DNA from: JAPOXR01 sp963662395
GTDB taxonomy: Bacteria; Pseudomonadota; Alphaproteobacteria; Rhodobacterales; Rhodobacteraceae
Assembly: GCA_963662395.1 (NCBI GenBank)
Contig: OY759511.1
Location: 2,046,001-2,110,000 of the forward strand
Direction: 5' to 3'
DNA length: 64,000 nucleotides
The stretch's first letter is position 1. Every line of letters begins with the position of its first letter. The notes beneath the pieces are model-generated. The model did no database searches, was not told where the DNA came from, and saw only the letters and a program-made list of their open reading frames with translations. Below, piece by piece: positions 56,556 through 64,000 of the stretch. Position numbers and translations under genes: made by a program.

Positions 56556-56921
56556 TAGGGCGTCAATCTGCATGAGAACTGCACGTCAATCAGGATAACA
56601 GTTCAGACGTCGCGGCAATGCGGATATTTTCCGGATCTCCCACCGATTGCAAGCGCTTTTTCGACCGGTCCCGACTGCCGCCATGAAGAACTTTCAATGT
56701 CTCCGGCGACCGGGGCCCTCGCCACCTCCGAACCCCGGGCACTGCGCGACAGGTCTCTGCCTGTCCAGCGGGGCAGGCGGCCTCCGGGCCCTCGCCACCC
56801 GTATCTGGCTGGCGGCATCAAGTGGCTGCAAGGCAGGCGAGGCGGTGACATCCTCTCCTCTGGACGAAGACGGCCCGCGACACACCGGTGCCGCGGGCCG
56901 CATGTCCCGGGATATTCCGGT

Positions 56922-57732
56922 TCAGCCGGTTTGCGTGTTCTTCCGCGTGGCCCGGCTCGCCGGCCGGCCGGCCTTGCGCGGGCTGGCTTCCATTGCCTCC
57001 CGCCGCCGGTAGCTCTCGACATTCATCTCGAGAATGACTGCCCGGTGAACCAGCCGATCGACTGCTGCCACCGCCATGGTCTGGTCCGGAAAGATCCGAC
57101 CCCATTCCGAGAAGGGCTGGTTGGCGGTGATCAGGAGCGAGCGCCGCTCGTATCTGGCCGAGACAAGCTCGAAGAGGACGCTGGTCTCGGCCTGATCCTT
57201 GCTGACATAGGCAAAGTCGTCGAGTATCAACAGGTGATACCGGTCCAGCCGCGCCAGTGCCACCTCCAGTGCCAGCTCCTTCCGCGCCGTCTGCAGCCGC
57301 TGCACCAGATCGGTGGTCCGGCACATCAGCACCCTGTAGCCGGGGCGGGCCCGCCAGCCCGATCGCACTGGACAGATGGCTCTTGCCGGTGCCCGGCGGG
57401 CCGAAAATCAGGCATGAGGCACCCTGGGCCAGCCAGGCATCGCCGGCGGCCAGCGCCATCACCTGGGCCTTCGAGATCGTCGGCACCGCACCGAAGTCGA
57501 AGCCGGACAGGCTCTTGCCCGGCAGGAGCCTGGCCTCGGCCAGATGGCGCTGGGTCCGCCGCCGTCCCCGCTCGGCAATTTCGTGCTCGGCCAGGGCGGC
57601 CAGGAAGCGCGAGGCCGGCCAGCCCTCGGTATCGGACCTGGCGGCAAACTCCTTCCACAGCTCCCGCATGGTCGGCAGGCGAAGCTCGGCGAGCATCAGT
57701 TCCAGGCCGGCACCATCATTGAGGCGGGTCAT
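56922..57732 (-). pseudogene. istB: IS21 helper ATPase IstB, frameshifted
   Basis: The N-terminal part from 57732 reads MTRLNDGAGLELMLAELRLP to the Walker A motif LIFGPPGTGKSHLSSAIG. Near 57365 the frame changes and continues as YRVLMCRTTDLVQRLQTARK, Walker B LLILDDFAYVSKDQAETSV and LLITANQPFSEWGRIFPDQT. It ends ILEMNVESYRRREAMEASPR with a short tail. A small indel is the only lesion seen. Confidence 0.88.
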
Positions 57733-59230
57733 GACGCACCTGCCATGCCCAGGAGATCGCCATGGCCCGGGAGCGTCGCCCTGGTGACGCTGACGGCGGG
57801 CATGACACCGGCCGCCGGTGCAAACCGGGCCCGCAGGTGATCGATCTCCGGCAACCGGCCTTCCTGCAGGCAGGCGTCGATCTCCGCCGCCAGCAGCGCC
57901 TCGCAATTCTCCTCATGGGCCGGTGCCGGCAGCTTCACCGTCAACCTGCAGGCCGAGCGCTCGCCCTCTCTCTTCAGCGCCGTCTCGAAACAGCGCCGGT
58001 AGGCTTCACGCGGGAAGAGCTCGTCCCGGTAGACCAGGTTCATGAGCGCCATCGGCCTGGTCTTCAGCGAGTGGATGACGTGGCGGCAGTCGACCACATG
58101 CACCGCCTTCGCCGACGAGCCCTTCCGCTTCCGGGGCAGGGCCGGCTGCCAGGTGCTGCCGGGACAGAGCTCCAGCCGATCATCATGGATGCGCACGCCG
58201 AGCCGGTGGCTGGTCAGCAGCAAAGGCACGGTGCAGAACACCTTCTTGAGGATGAAGCCGCTCGAGGAGGTGACACGCACGCTGGTCTCCTCGTGACCGG
58301 TGGTGCGCATGTTCGGCAGGCGGTTCAGCAGCTTCCGTTCGGTGCTGATCCCGGCGGCCCGGCGGGCATTGCAGCGCCCGACGATGCCGGCGATGAAAGT
58401 GCGGTATGCATCGAGATCGGCGAACTCCCTCGATCCTCGCAGCGCCAGCGCATCATTGATCTCCCGCTCGGGATGTCCGTGCGGGCAGCAGGTGGCGCCG
58501 TTCTCATGGGCCACGCCGCGATTGTTGCGGGACGGCTTCATCCGGTAATGCTTGCACAGGAGGCGACAGCGCTTGGTCATGTCCCCGGCATCCTCCTTGC
58601 GATGATTGCGGAAGCCTGCAGGCAGGTAGCCTGCCCGGTGCTCCTTCGGGGCCCCGCCCGGCTGCCACGGCGCCGCCTGCAGGCTTTCGGCCAGCGCCGT
58701 GAAGCTCTCGCCGCCGAGGATCACCTCGGCATGCCTGAAGCCGGACCAGGGAAGCCGGAAGTGACAGGGCATGTGCCCGGGCTTCCTGCCGGCAGGGTGG
58801 CGCCGGACCCCTTCGGATGGGTGAAGGCAGGCAAGCCTCCGGCCCGGTTCGTGGTTCTGTCGGAACATGACCTCCTTCTCGGGGCCGTGCTGCGCCTTCC
58901 AGTCGCCGATCCGCCGCTCCAGGGTGCGCCTGACATTCGGATCGGGATCCGGATGGCGCCTCCTCGGTTCCTCGAGGATGCCGACCGGACGCAGACCCGG
59001 GCAATCCTCGAGCATCGGCACCACCTCCGAGTCCCAGACCCCGGCCAGCGGGTCCGGCCTTCGCCGGTCCCGCGGTGTCTTGTTCCGCGATGGAAACGTC
59101 GGGTCCCGCTTGATGCGGTAGCCCGTTGCGGTACTGAAACCGGCCTTCGCCGACGCGGGCGGGCTGAATGTGATCTGCTGTAGTTCATGAAGAGCCTCGC
59201 TTGATGGTCGGTCACGTGGCGTCCGGGCAC
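57729..59230 (-). pseudogene. istA: IS21 transposase IstA, N-terminal frameshift
   Basis: The natural start appears to be GTG at 59230 (VPGRHVTDHQARLFMNYSRS). A frameshift near 59165 follows, after which the chain ASAKAGFSTATGYRIKRDPT is open to the stop at 57729. It retains the DDE-side region MKPSRNNRGVAHENGATCCP, RVTSSSGFILKKVFCTVPLL and HHVIHS-like VDCRHVIHSLKTRPMALMNL. It overlaps istB by 4 nt. Confidence 0.85.
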
Positions 59231-59467
59231 CCTGCACTCCTCATTGGTCCGGGATTTGCAGGACAATGCCCGAACGGCCGCGGACATCAAGTGGGGCTAC
59301 CGCCAGGGGGAAAAATCCGCAGCGGCAGGGGGTAACTCCGATCGGGCTGCGCCCTCACTCCGTTACCCCCTGCCGCCCCAGTTACCCCTGTCACCTTGAT
59401 TGACGCTGGATTCTCACCTTGATTGACGCCCTGTAGTCGTCTATCACCACATTGCAAATTGTGTGCC

Positions 59468-60648
59468 TAGTGTATAATGCAAAACACAAGATTCCATTAT
59501 CTTGCCATGCGTGATACTGCCTTGCCTGCCGCCATCAGGCGGCCAACAAGAACGGGAACATGTCAATGGGCAGGAAGCCGGCAAGGCAGGAAATCGAGCT
59601 TTCGGACGAGGATCGCGAACGCCTCGAACGGATCATCGGCAACCCGAGGAGCATGCAGAAGCATGTCCGGCGGGCCCGCATCATCGTCGAGCCCGGCTCG
59701 GGCTGCGGGCCGGCCCTGACCATGCGCAGGACCGGCATGTCGACCGGGCGGTCCGGCGCTGACGGGACCGTTTCCTCGAGGAAGGCGCAGGCGGGCTCCT
59801 CCATGACGCCACCCGCCCGCCGGGAGGCAAGCCGATTTCCGGGGAGAAGGTGAAGGCCCTGATGAGCGGCAATGTCGCCGCCGCCACCGCAGGCCGGGCA
59901 CCGGACACCGAAGGCCCTGGCCGAGGCCATGGGCGGCATGGTCATCTCCACGGTCCGCGACATCCTGCGTCGCCACGGTCTCCGGCCGCACCAGGTGAAG
60001 ACCTTCAGGGTCTCGCGCGATCGGCGGTTCGAGCTGAAGGTCGGGGATGTGGTCGGACTTCATGCCTGCCCGCCCGACCATGCGGTGGTGCTGTCGGTGG
60101 ATGAGAAGACGCGGATCCGGGCACCGGGGCGGACGCGGACGCCGCTGCCGATGAAGCCCGGAGCCGCCGGGACCCGCACTCACGACTACAGGCGGAACGC
60201 CGCCACCGGCAGGGCCGCCGGCCGGATGGTCGCGCGTCACCGCTGCGAGGAGTTCCCCGCCTTCCTCGATCATGTTGCCGAAGGGATCGGGCCCGGCGTG
60301 AAGGTGCATGTCGTTCAGGGCGATGTCTCCTCCCGCAGATCGGCCGAAATCCACGAATGGCTGAAGCACCATCCCGACCGGACGTTCCACTTCACGCGGG
60401 CCCGGGCCTCGTGGATGAACGCGGTCGAGGGGTTCTTCTCCAGGCTCTCGAGACAGAGGCTCGAGCATGCCATCTTCGACTCGCTCGACGAGTGCATCGC
60501 CGCTATCGAGGGCTGCACCGGGCACCACGATGCCGGTGATGCCCGTCCGTTCCGCTGGAGCAGGAAGCCCGAGGAGCTGGCCCTCTCGTGGAGGCGGGGT
60601 CATCGGAAGCTGCAGGAAATGGCATCAAATGAATGAATCAGACCACTA
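59468..60648 (+). mobile_element. IS630-family element
   Basis: A decayed IS630-type transposase is flanked by CTAGTG (59467 onward) and its reverse CACTAG (ending 60649). This fits insertion at TA with short imperfect terminal repeats, but the ends are only weakly supported. Only 24 bp separate it from the IS21 target duplication. Confidence 0.55.
59560..60636 (+). pseudogene. IS630-family transposase, frameshifted
   Basis: The start MSMGRKPARQEIELSDEDRE and RLERIIGNPRSMQKHVRRAR is followed in another frame by RFLEEGAGGLLHDATRPPGG. Back in the first frame come MGGMVISTVRDILRRHGLRP (helix-turn-helix), VVLSVDEKTRIRA (first Asp) and VKVHVVQGDVSSRRSAEIHE. The last replaces the usual ILDNYAAH-type second Asp segment and keeps an Asp. 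WMNAVEGFFSRLSRQRLEHA has the catalytic Glu. Two frame changes disable it. Confidence 0.85.
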
Positions 60649-60765
60649 GAGCACTATCAGCTGTCCGGCGTTTCTGTATCGAGCGTGCTCTGCCATCAGG
60701 GTAGACTTGGTGCAAGACCGCGCAAAGCCCACAGACAGGCTGTCAAATTGGATCCTGGAGGAGCT

Positions 60766-61122
60766 ATGGCTGACACAGCACCAGACGACATGCCAACCCA
60801 TCCTTTCCATTTCATTCGGAGCGTCGACGGAGGAGGTGGCGAATGCAAGTGGCCCAACGATTTGGAGAAGGCAAGGCAAGCCCTCGGTGAAGCCCTTGAT
60901 GCAAGGAATGTGGCGTTCCTGCTGGGTGCGGGTTGTCCATATTCAGTGATCGACAATCGGGAAGTCGGCGCACCCGCAATGGTGCCGCTTGCCAGGGAGT
61001 CTACAATGTCTCGCGAGGCTGGCGGCCCATCTTTCCCAACGGCAAATGAGCGTGATCATCTGTTTCGGAAACTCGGAGTGGACATCGACGCCAATGAATA
61101 TACCTGCAATTGGAAAGGCTGA
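60766..61122 (+). CDS. SIR2-like protein, truncated after the N-terminal region
   Basis: The start ATG at 60766 has a GGAGGAG box and yields 118 residues. Residues 50-60 (AFLLGAGCPYS) resemble the first glycine-rich NAD-binding loop of SIR2-like proteins used in anti-phage systems. It is preceded by LEKARQALGEALDARNV, typical of such N-termini. SIR2-like defence proteins are normally several hundred residues. This one stops soon after VPLARESTMSREAGGPSFPT, so it is probably a 3'-truncated remnant. The identification rests on one motif. Confidence 0.5.
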   Translation: MADTAPDDMPTHPFHFIRSVDGGGGECKWPNDLEKARQALGEALDARNVAFLLGAGCPYSVIDNREVGAPAMVPLARESTMSREAGGPSFPTANERDHLFRKLGVDIDANEYTCNWKG

Positions 61123-61328
61123 CGGAATTCCTTTTCAGTCTTCGCTTTGCCCTTCAGCGAATTTCCCTTGAATGCGCCAACTCCCAATTCCAGATCGCCG
61201 GGCCAAAACCGGAATATGATAGCCAATGGGCGAGGCGGGCGCATTACTCCCTCGGATTGATCCCCCGTATGTAGGTGCAGCCCCGTGCGGACCTGTCGGA
61301 AGGAACCCAAACCTGCCGGGTGGTGCCG

Positions 61329-62429
61329 TCAGCCCTCCTTCACCCTCGAGCCGCCAATCTGGCCCCGGTCGAGCATCACGTGGTCGGCAAGAACAATCGC
61401 CATCATGGCCTCGGCAACCGGCACTGCCCGAATTCCCACGCACGGGTCGTGCCGACCCCTGGTGACCACCTCTGTTGCGTCTCCGGATTTGTCGATGGTC
61501 CGGCGCGGCGTCATGATTGACGATGTCGGCTTGACCGCAAACCGCACCACAACATCCTGACCGCTCGAAATTCCGCCGAGAATTCCGCCGGCATGGTTCG
61601 ACGAAAAGACCGGCCCGTCTTCGCCGGGCCACATCTCGTCGGCATTTTCGCTGCCCTTCAGGGCGGCAGCACTCATCCCGGCTCCAATCTCCACCCCCTT
61701 GACCGCGTTGATCGACATCATTGCCGCGGCAAGATCCGTATCCAGCTTGCCATAGACCGGCGCACCGAGTCCGGCCGGTACACCGGACGCCACGCATTCG
61801 ATGATCGCCCCCAGGGAATCTCCGGATTTGCGGGTCCGGTCCAGCAGCGACTCCCACTCCTTTGCCGTCTCGGCATCGGGAGACCAGAACGGATTTTGCT
61901 CGATCTCCGACAACTGGCATCGTGTGCGGTCGATGGCCACCTGCCCGACCTGAACCAAGCAGCCGACAATGCTGATCGAGGGGGTCAGCGAGCGCAGGAC
62001 CTGGCGGGCAACTCCACCGGCGGCGACCCGTGATGCAGTCTCCCGCGCCGATGCCCGGCCGCTGCCGCGGTAGTCACGGATCCCGTATTTTTGCCAGTAG
62101 GTGAAATCGGCGTGACCCGGCCGGAACTTGTCGACAATTTCCGAATAATCCTTCGAGCGCTGGTCAACATTCCTGATCAGAAGCTGGATCGGGGTGCCGG
62201 TGGTCTTCCCCTCGAAGACGCCGGACAGGATTTCGACGCTGTCCGGCTCCCGGCGCTGGGTCATGAACCGGTTCTGCCCGGGACGCCTGCGGTTCAGCCA
62301 GTGCTGCAGCATCGACTCGTCCAGGGGAATTCCGGGGGGGCAGCCATCAACCGTGGCACCGATTGCCGGGCCGTGCGACTCGCCCCAACTCATGTATCTG
62401 AACAATCTGCCGAATGAATTCATCGACAT
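61329..62429 (-). CDS. aroC: Chorismate synthase
   Basis: AroC makes chorismate from EPSP with reduced flavin, the last common step of aromatic synthesis. The 366-residue product starts MSMNSFGRLFRYMSWGESHG. It has family signatures GESHGPAIGATVDGCPPG and KFRPGHADFTYWQKYGIRDY, then GSGRASARETASRVAAGGVA. The C-terminal HDPCVGIRAVPVAEAMMAIV is also present. The first recognised gene to its left is the SIR2-like remnant; the 206-bp gap holds nothing clear. Confidence 0.97.
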   Translation of the reverse strand: MSMNSFGRLFRYMSWGESHGPAIGATVDGCPPGIPLDESMLQHWLNRRRPGQNRFMTQRREPDSVEILSGVFEGKTTGTPIQLLIRNVDQRSKDYSEIVDKFRPGHADFTYWQKYGIRDYRGSGRASARETASRVAAGGVARQVLRSLTPSISIVGCLVQVGQVAIDRTRCQLSEIEQNPFWSPDAETAKEWESLLDRTRKSGDSLGAIIECVASGVPAGLGAPVYGKLDTDLAAAMMSINAVKGVEIGAGMSAAALKGSENADEMWPGEDGPVFSSNHAGGILGGISSGQDVVVRFAVKPTSSIMTPRRTIDKSGDATEVVTRGRHDPCVGIRAVPVAEAMMAIVLADHVMLDRGQIGGSRVKEG

Positions 62430-62498
62430 GACACGGCTCCCTCGGATGATCCGGCCGGCGTCGGCTGCCTCGGGCGACCCGCCGCCATCCTGGCCGGA

Positions 62499-62813
62499 TC
62501 AGATTTCAACGAGAACCCTGCCATTCTCGACCTTGACCGGATAGGTTTTCAGATCGACGCAGACCGGCGCCCGCATGGCCTTTCCGGTCTGGTAATTGAA
62601 TACCCCGTTATGCATCGGACATTCGATCGTCTCGCCGATCACCAGCCCGTCGGCGAGATGCACGTATTCATGGGTGCACAACCCGTCAGTACAATAATAC
62701 CGGTCTTCCGGCGAGCGATAGATGGCGAATGTCCGGCCGTCCGAGTGATCGAACTGCACCAGATCCTCATTGTCGATCTCGTCGGCTGCGCAGGCATCTA
62801 CCCATTGTGGCAT
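62499..62813 (-). CDS. MocE-like Rieske [2Fe-2S] ferredoxin
   Basis: The 104-residue product has the Rieske ligands Cys46 and His48 (LCTHEYVHLADG) and Cys65 and His68 (ECPMHNGVFNYQTGKA). The sequence closely resembles MocE, the ferredoxin named for rhizopine catabolism but widespread in Alphaproteobacteria. It lies 24 bp after the desaturase gene and probably feeds electrons to it. Confidence 0.92.
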   Translation of the reverse strand: MPQWVDACAADEIDNEDLVQFDHSDGRTFAIYRSPEDRYYCTDGLCTHEYVHLADGLVIGETIECPMHNGVFNYQTGKAMRAPVCVDLKTYPVKVENGRVLVEI

Positions 62814-62837
62814 CAGGTTTCTCCTTGTTTTGCGAGG

Positions 62838-63908
62838 TCAGGCGGGGGTCGCCTCGTGAAGTTCGGCCCGATATGGGCGGGCGGTCTCCGGAAGATCCCG
62901 GACCTGGAAGACATTCTCTCCGCGCAGTTGCCGGCGCAGGACCGGGAGCACTTTCCGGTAGGCCGACCAGACTGACCGGTCCGGCTCCGGAAGATCGTGC
63001 CTGATCAGATCATGGAGTCGAGGCAGGGCATGGTACGGAACCATCGGGAACATGTGATGCTCCACATGATAGTTCATGTTCCAGTAGACGAAGCGGGTGA
63101 CCGGGTTGGCGAGGAAGGTCCGGGTATTCAGCCGGTGGTCGACAACATCATCAGCCAGTCCCGCATGCTGCAAGATGCCGGTCATGATGTGATGCCATGC
63201 ACCGTACAGGCGTGGCAGTCCGATAACCATCAGCGGCAGGATGGATGCAGTCATGACAGAAAGCGCGATGGTGGACAGGTAGATTGCCAGCCAGATCCGG
63301 GCAACCAGGAACACCTTGTGGTGCTCGGCCTCCGGAATATAGGTCTCCTCTTCCGGATGCAGCCGGCCGGTCACATGAATGAGCATGCGGCCGAGCAAAT
63401 CGATGGAGTCCCTGATGCCGACCAGGTTCAGCAGCAGCCGGAACGCGTCCGGAGGGCGCATCACCGCAACTTCAGGGTCCCGCCCGACAATGATGGTATC
63501 GGTATGATGTCGGGCATGACTCCATCGCCATGCCGTCGGGTTCCTGATCATCATGAAGGAGGCGATCTGGTAGACCGCGTCATTCATCCATTGCGTGCGG
63601 AACGCGGTGCCATGACCGCATTCATGCCAGCGGGAATCTCCGGAGGAGCCGTAGAGTACCCCGTAGGCCAGCCAGAACGGCAATGACCACCATGAGGGCC
63701 AGAGATAAATCCCCATCCCGGCAAACAGGATGAGCGCGCCAATCCACACTGCCGTGTCCCGAAGCGCGTATCGGTCGGTCCTCTTCATGAGTTCCTTCAT
63801 GGTCTGGCGCGGGATGTCGGTGTGATACCACTCGGCGGCGGCCAGGCCCTTCTCCACGGCCTTTTTGCCATCCTCACCGAGCAGGCTGTAATCGCGACGA
63901 CGAAACAC
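62838..63908 (-). CDS. MocD-like fatty acid desaturase/hydroxylase
   Basis: This is a membrane di-iron oxygenase. I chose the GTG at 63908 because a GGAGGA box lies 6 nt upstream; a longer frame starts at 63977. The 356-residue product has His boxes HECGH (95-99), HARHH (131-135) and HVEHH near the C-terminus (NMNYHVEHHMFPMVPYH). Hydrophobic segments lie around residues 54-88 and 215-240. The adjacent MocE-like ferredoxin supports a two-component oxygenase. The substrate is unknown. Confidence 0.9.
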   Translation of the reverse strand: MFRRRDYSLLGEDGKKAVEKGLAAAEWYHTDIPRQTMKELMKRTDRYALRDTAVWIGALILFAGMGIYLWPSWWSLPFWLAYGVLYGSSGDSRWHECGHGTAFRTQWMNDAVYQIASFMMIRNPTAWRWSHARHHTDTIIVGRDPEVAVMRPPDAFRLLLNLVGIRDSIDLLGRMLIHVTGRLHPEEETYIPEAEHHKVFLVARIWLAIYLSTIALSVMTASILPLMVIGLPRLYGAWHHIMTGILQHAGLADDVVDHRLNTRTFLANPVTRFVYWNMNYHVEHHMFPMVPYHALPRLHDLIRHDLPEPDRSVWSAYRKVLPVLRRQLRGENVFQVRDLPETARPYRAELHEATPA

Positions 63909-64000
63909 GGCGGTTCCTCCACTGGTCCGGCCCGATGCCGGAAGAGATACTGATCCTCGATCGGGCCTGAATCGCATAGTTGCGGCCCGGTTTCAAGGAA

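Larger units (their letters stand above)
56556..59435 (-). mobile_element. IS21-family element with 8-bp target duplication
   Basis: The 8-bp direct repeat GTCGTCTA lies at 56548-56555 and 59436-59443. Inside each end, AGGGCGTCAATC is followed 23 bp later by a second CGTCAATCA copy (left 56558 on, right read in reverse from 59433). Paired terminal binding sites of this kind are typical of IS21. It carries istA and istB on the minus strand, both frameshifted. Confidence 0.88.

Overview
The window reads as a GC-rich alphaproteobacterial chromosome segment. The evidence is one unbroken minus-strand run secE-nusG-rplKAJL-rpoBC-rpsL-rpsG-fusA-tuf-S10-spc, an RpoB of about 1380 residues, and a MocD/MocE-type desaturase-Rieske pair. 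The class is an inference from gene order and protein features; I cannot name a genus.

Layout. (1) 1-26722, minus strand: the macromolecular synthesis superoperon, read right to left from secE to the N-terminal part of secY at the window edge. All genes look intact and tightly packed, with stop/start overlaps at rplN/rplX, rplX/rplE, rpsC/rplV and rplC/rplD. Control signals that can be read are a candidate promoter before secE, a terminator-like hairpin between secE and nusG, a leader before rplJ, a hairpin between rplL and rpoB, a candidate promoter before rpsL and a good intrinsic terminator between tuf and rpsJ. (2) About 26.8-32.0 kb: a graveyard of mobile DNA. A serine recombinase gene is split by an IS5-family (IS427-like) element, which is itself split by an IS110/IS1111-type element; an ISKra4-type element with intact ends follows. 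All transposases are frameshifted. (3) 32.0-42.1 kb: a HicA/HicB toxin-antitoxin pair, an 18-repeat CRISPR array and a complete type I-C operon (cas3-cas5c-cas8c-cas7-cas4-cas1-cas2), all apparently intact. (4) 42.1-47.8 kb: a second ISKra4-type relic interrupted by an IS4-like element whose transposase carries a DruA-like (DUF4338) N-terminal region, then a truncated cysN/cysC remnant and a decayed AlbA_2/ATP-binding regulator. (5) 48.0-52.7 kb: intact housekeeping genes for adenine deaminase, AMP nucleosidase, an HU-like protein and an EamA transporter. (6) 52.8-61.1 kb: a transposase scrap, a BsuBI/PstI-type restriction-modification pair, an IS21 element with 8-bp target duplications, an IS630 element and a truncated SIR2-like protein. 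(7) 61.3-64.0 kb, minus strand: aroC, a MocE-like Rieske ferredoxin and a MocD-like fatty acid desaturase/hydroxylase.

How the parts work together. The left end is core transcription-translation machinery. The segment from 27 to 61 kb is an accessory island where defence genes (CRISPR-Cas I-C, HicAB, BsuBI/PstI RM, SIR2-like remnant) sit among dead insertion sequences. Intact defence genes beside uniformly broken transposases suggest selection keeps the former while the latter decay. Amn and Ade form a two-step route from AMP to adenine to hypoxanthine. The most unusual structures are a perfect 17-bp-arm palindrome joined to the distal end of the CRISPR array, the DruA-transposase element with readable ends, and two separate IS-within-IS nests whose insertion order can be read from terminal repeats.
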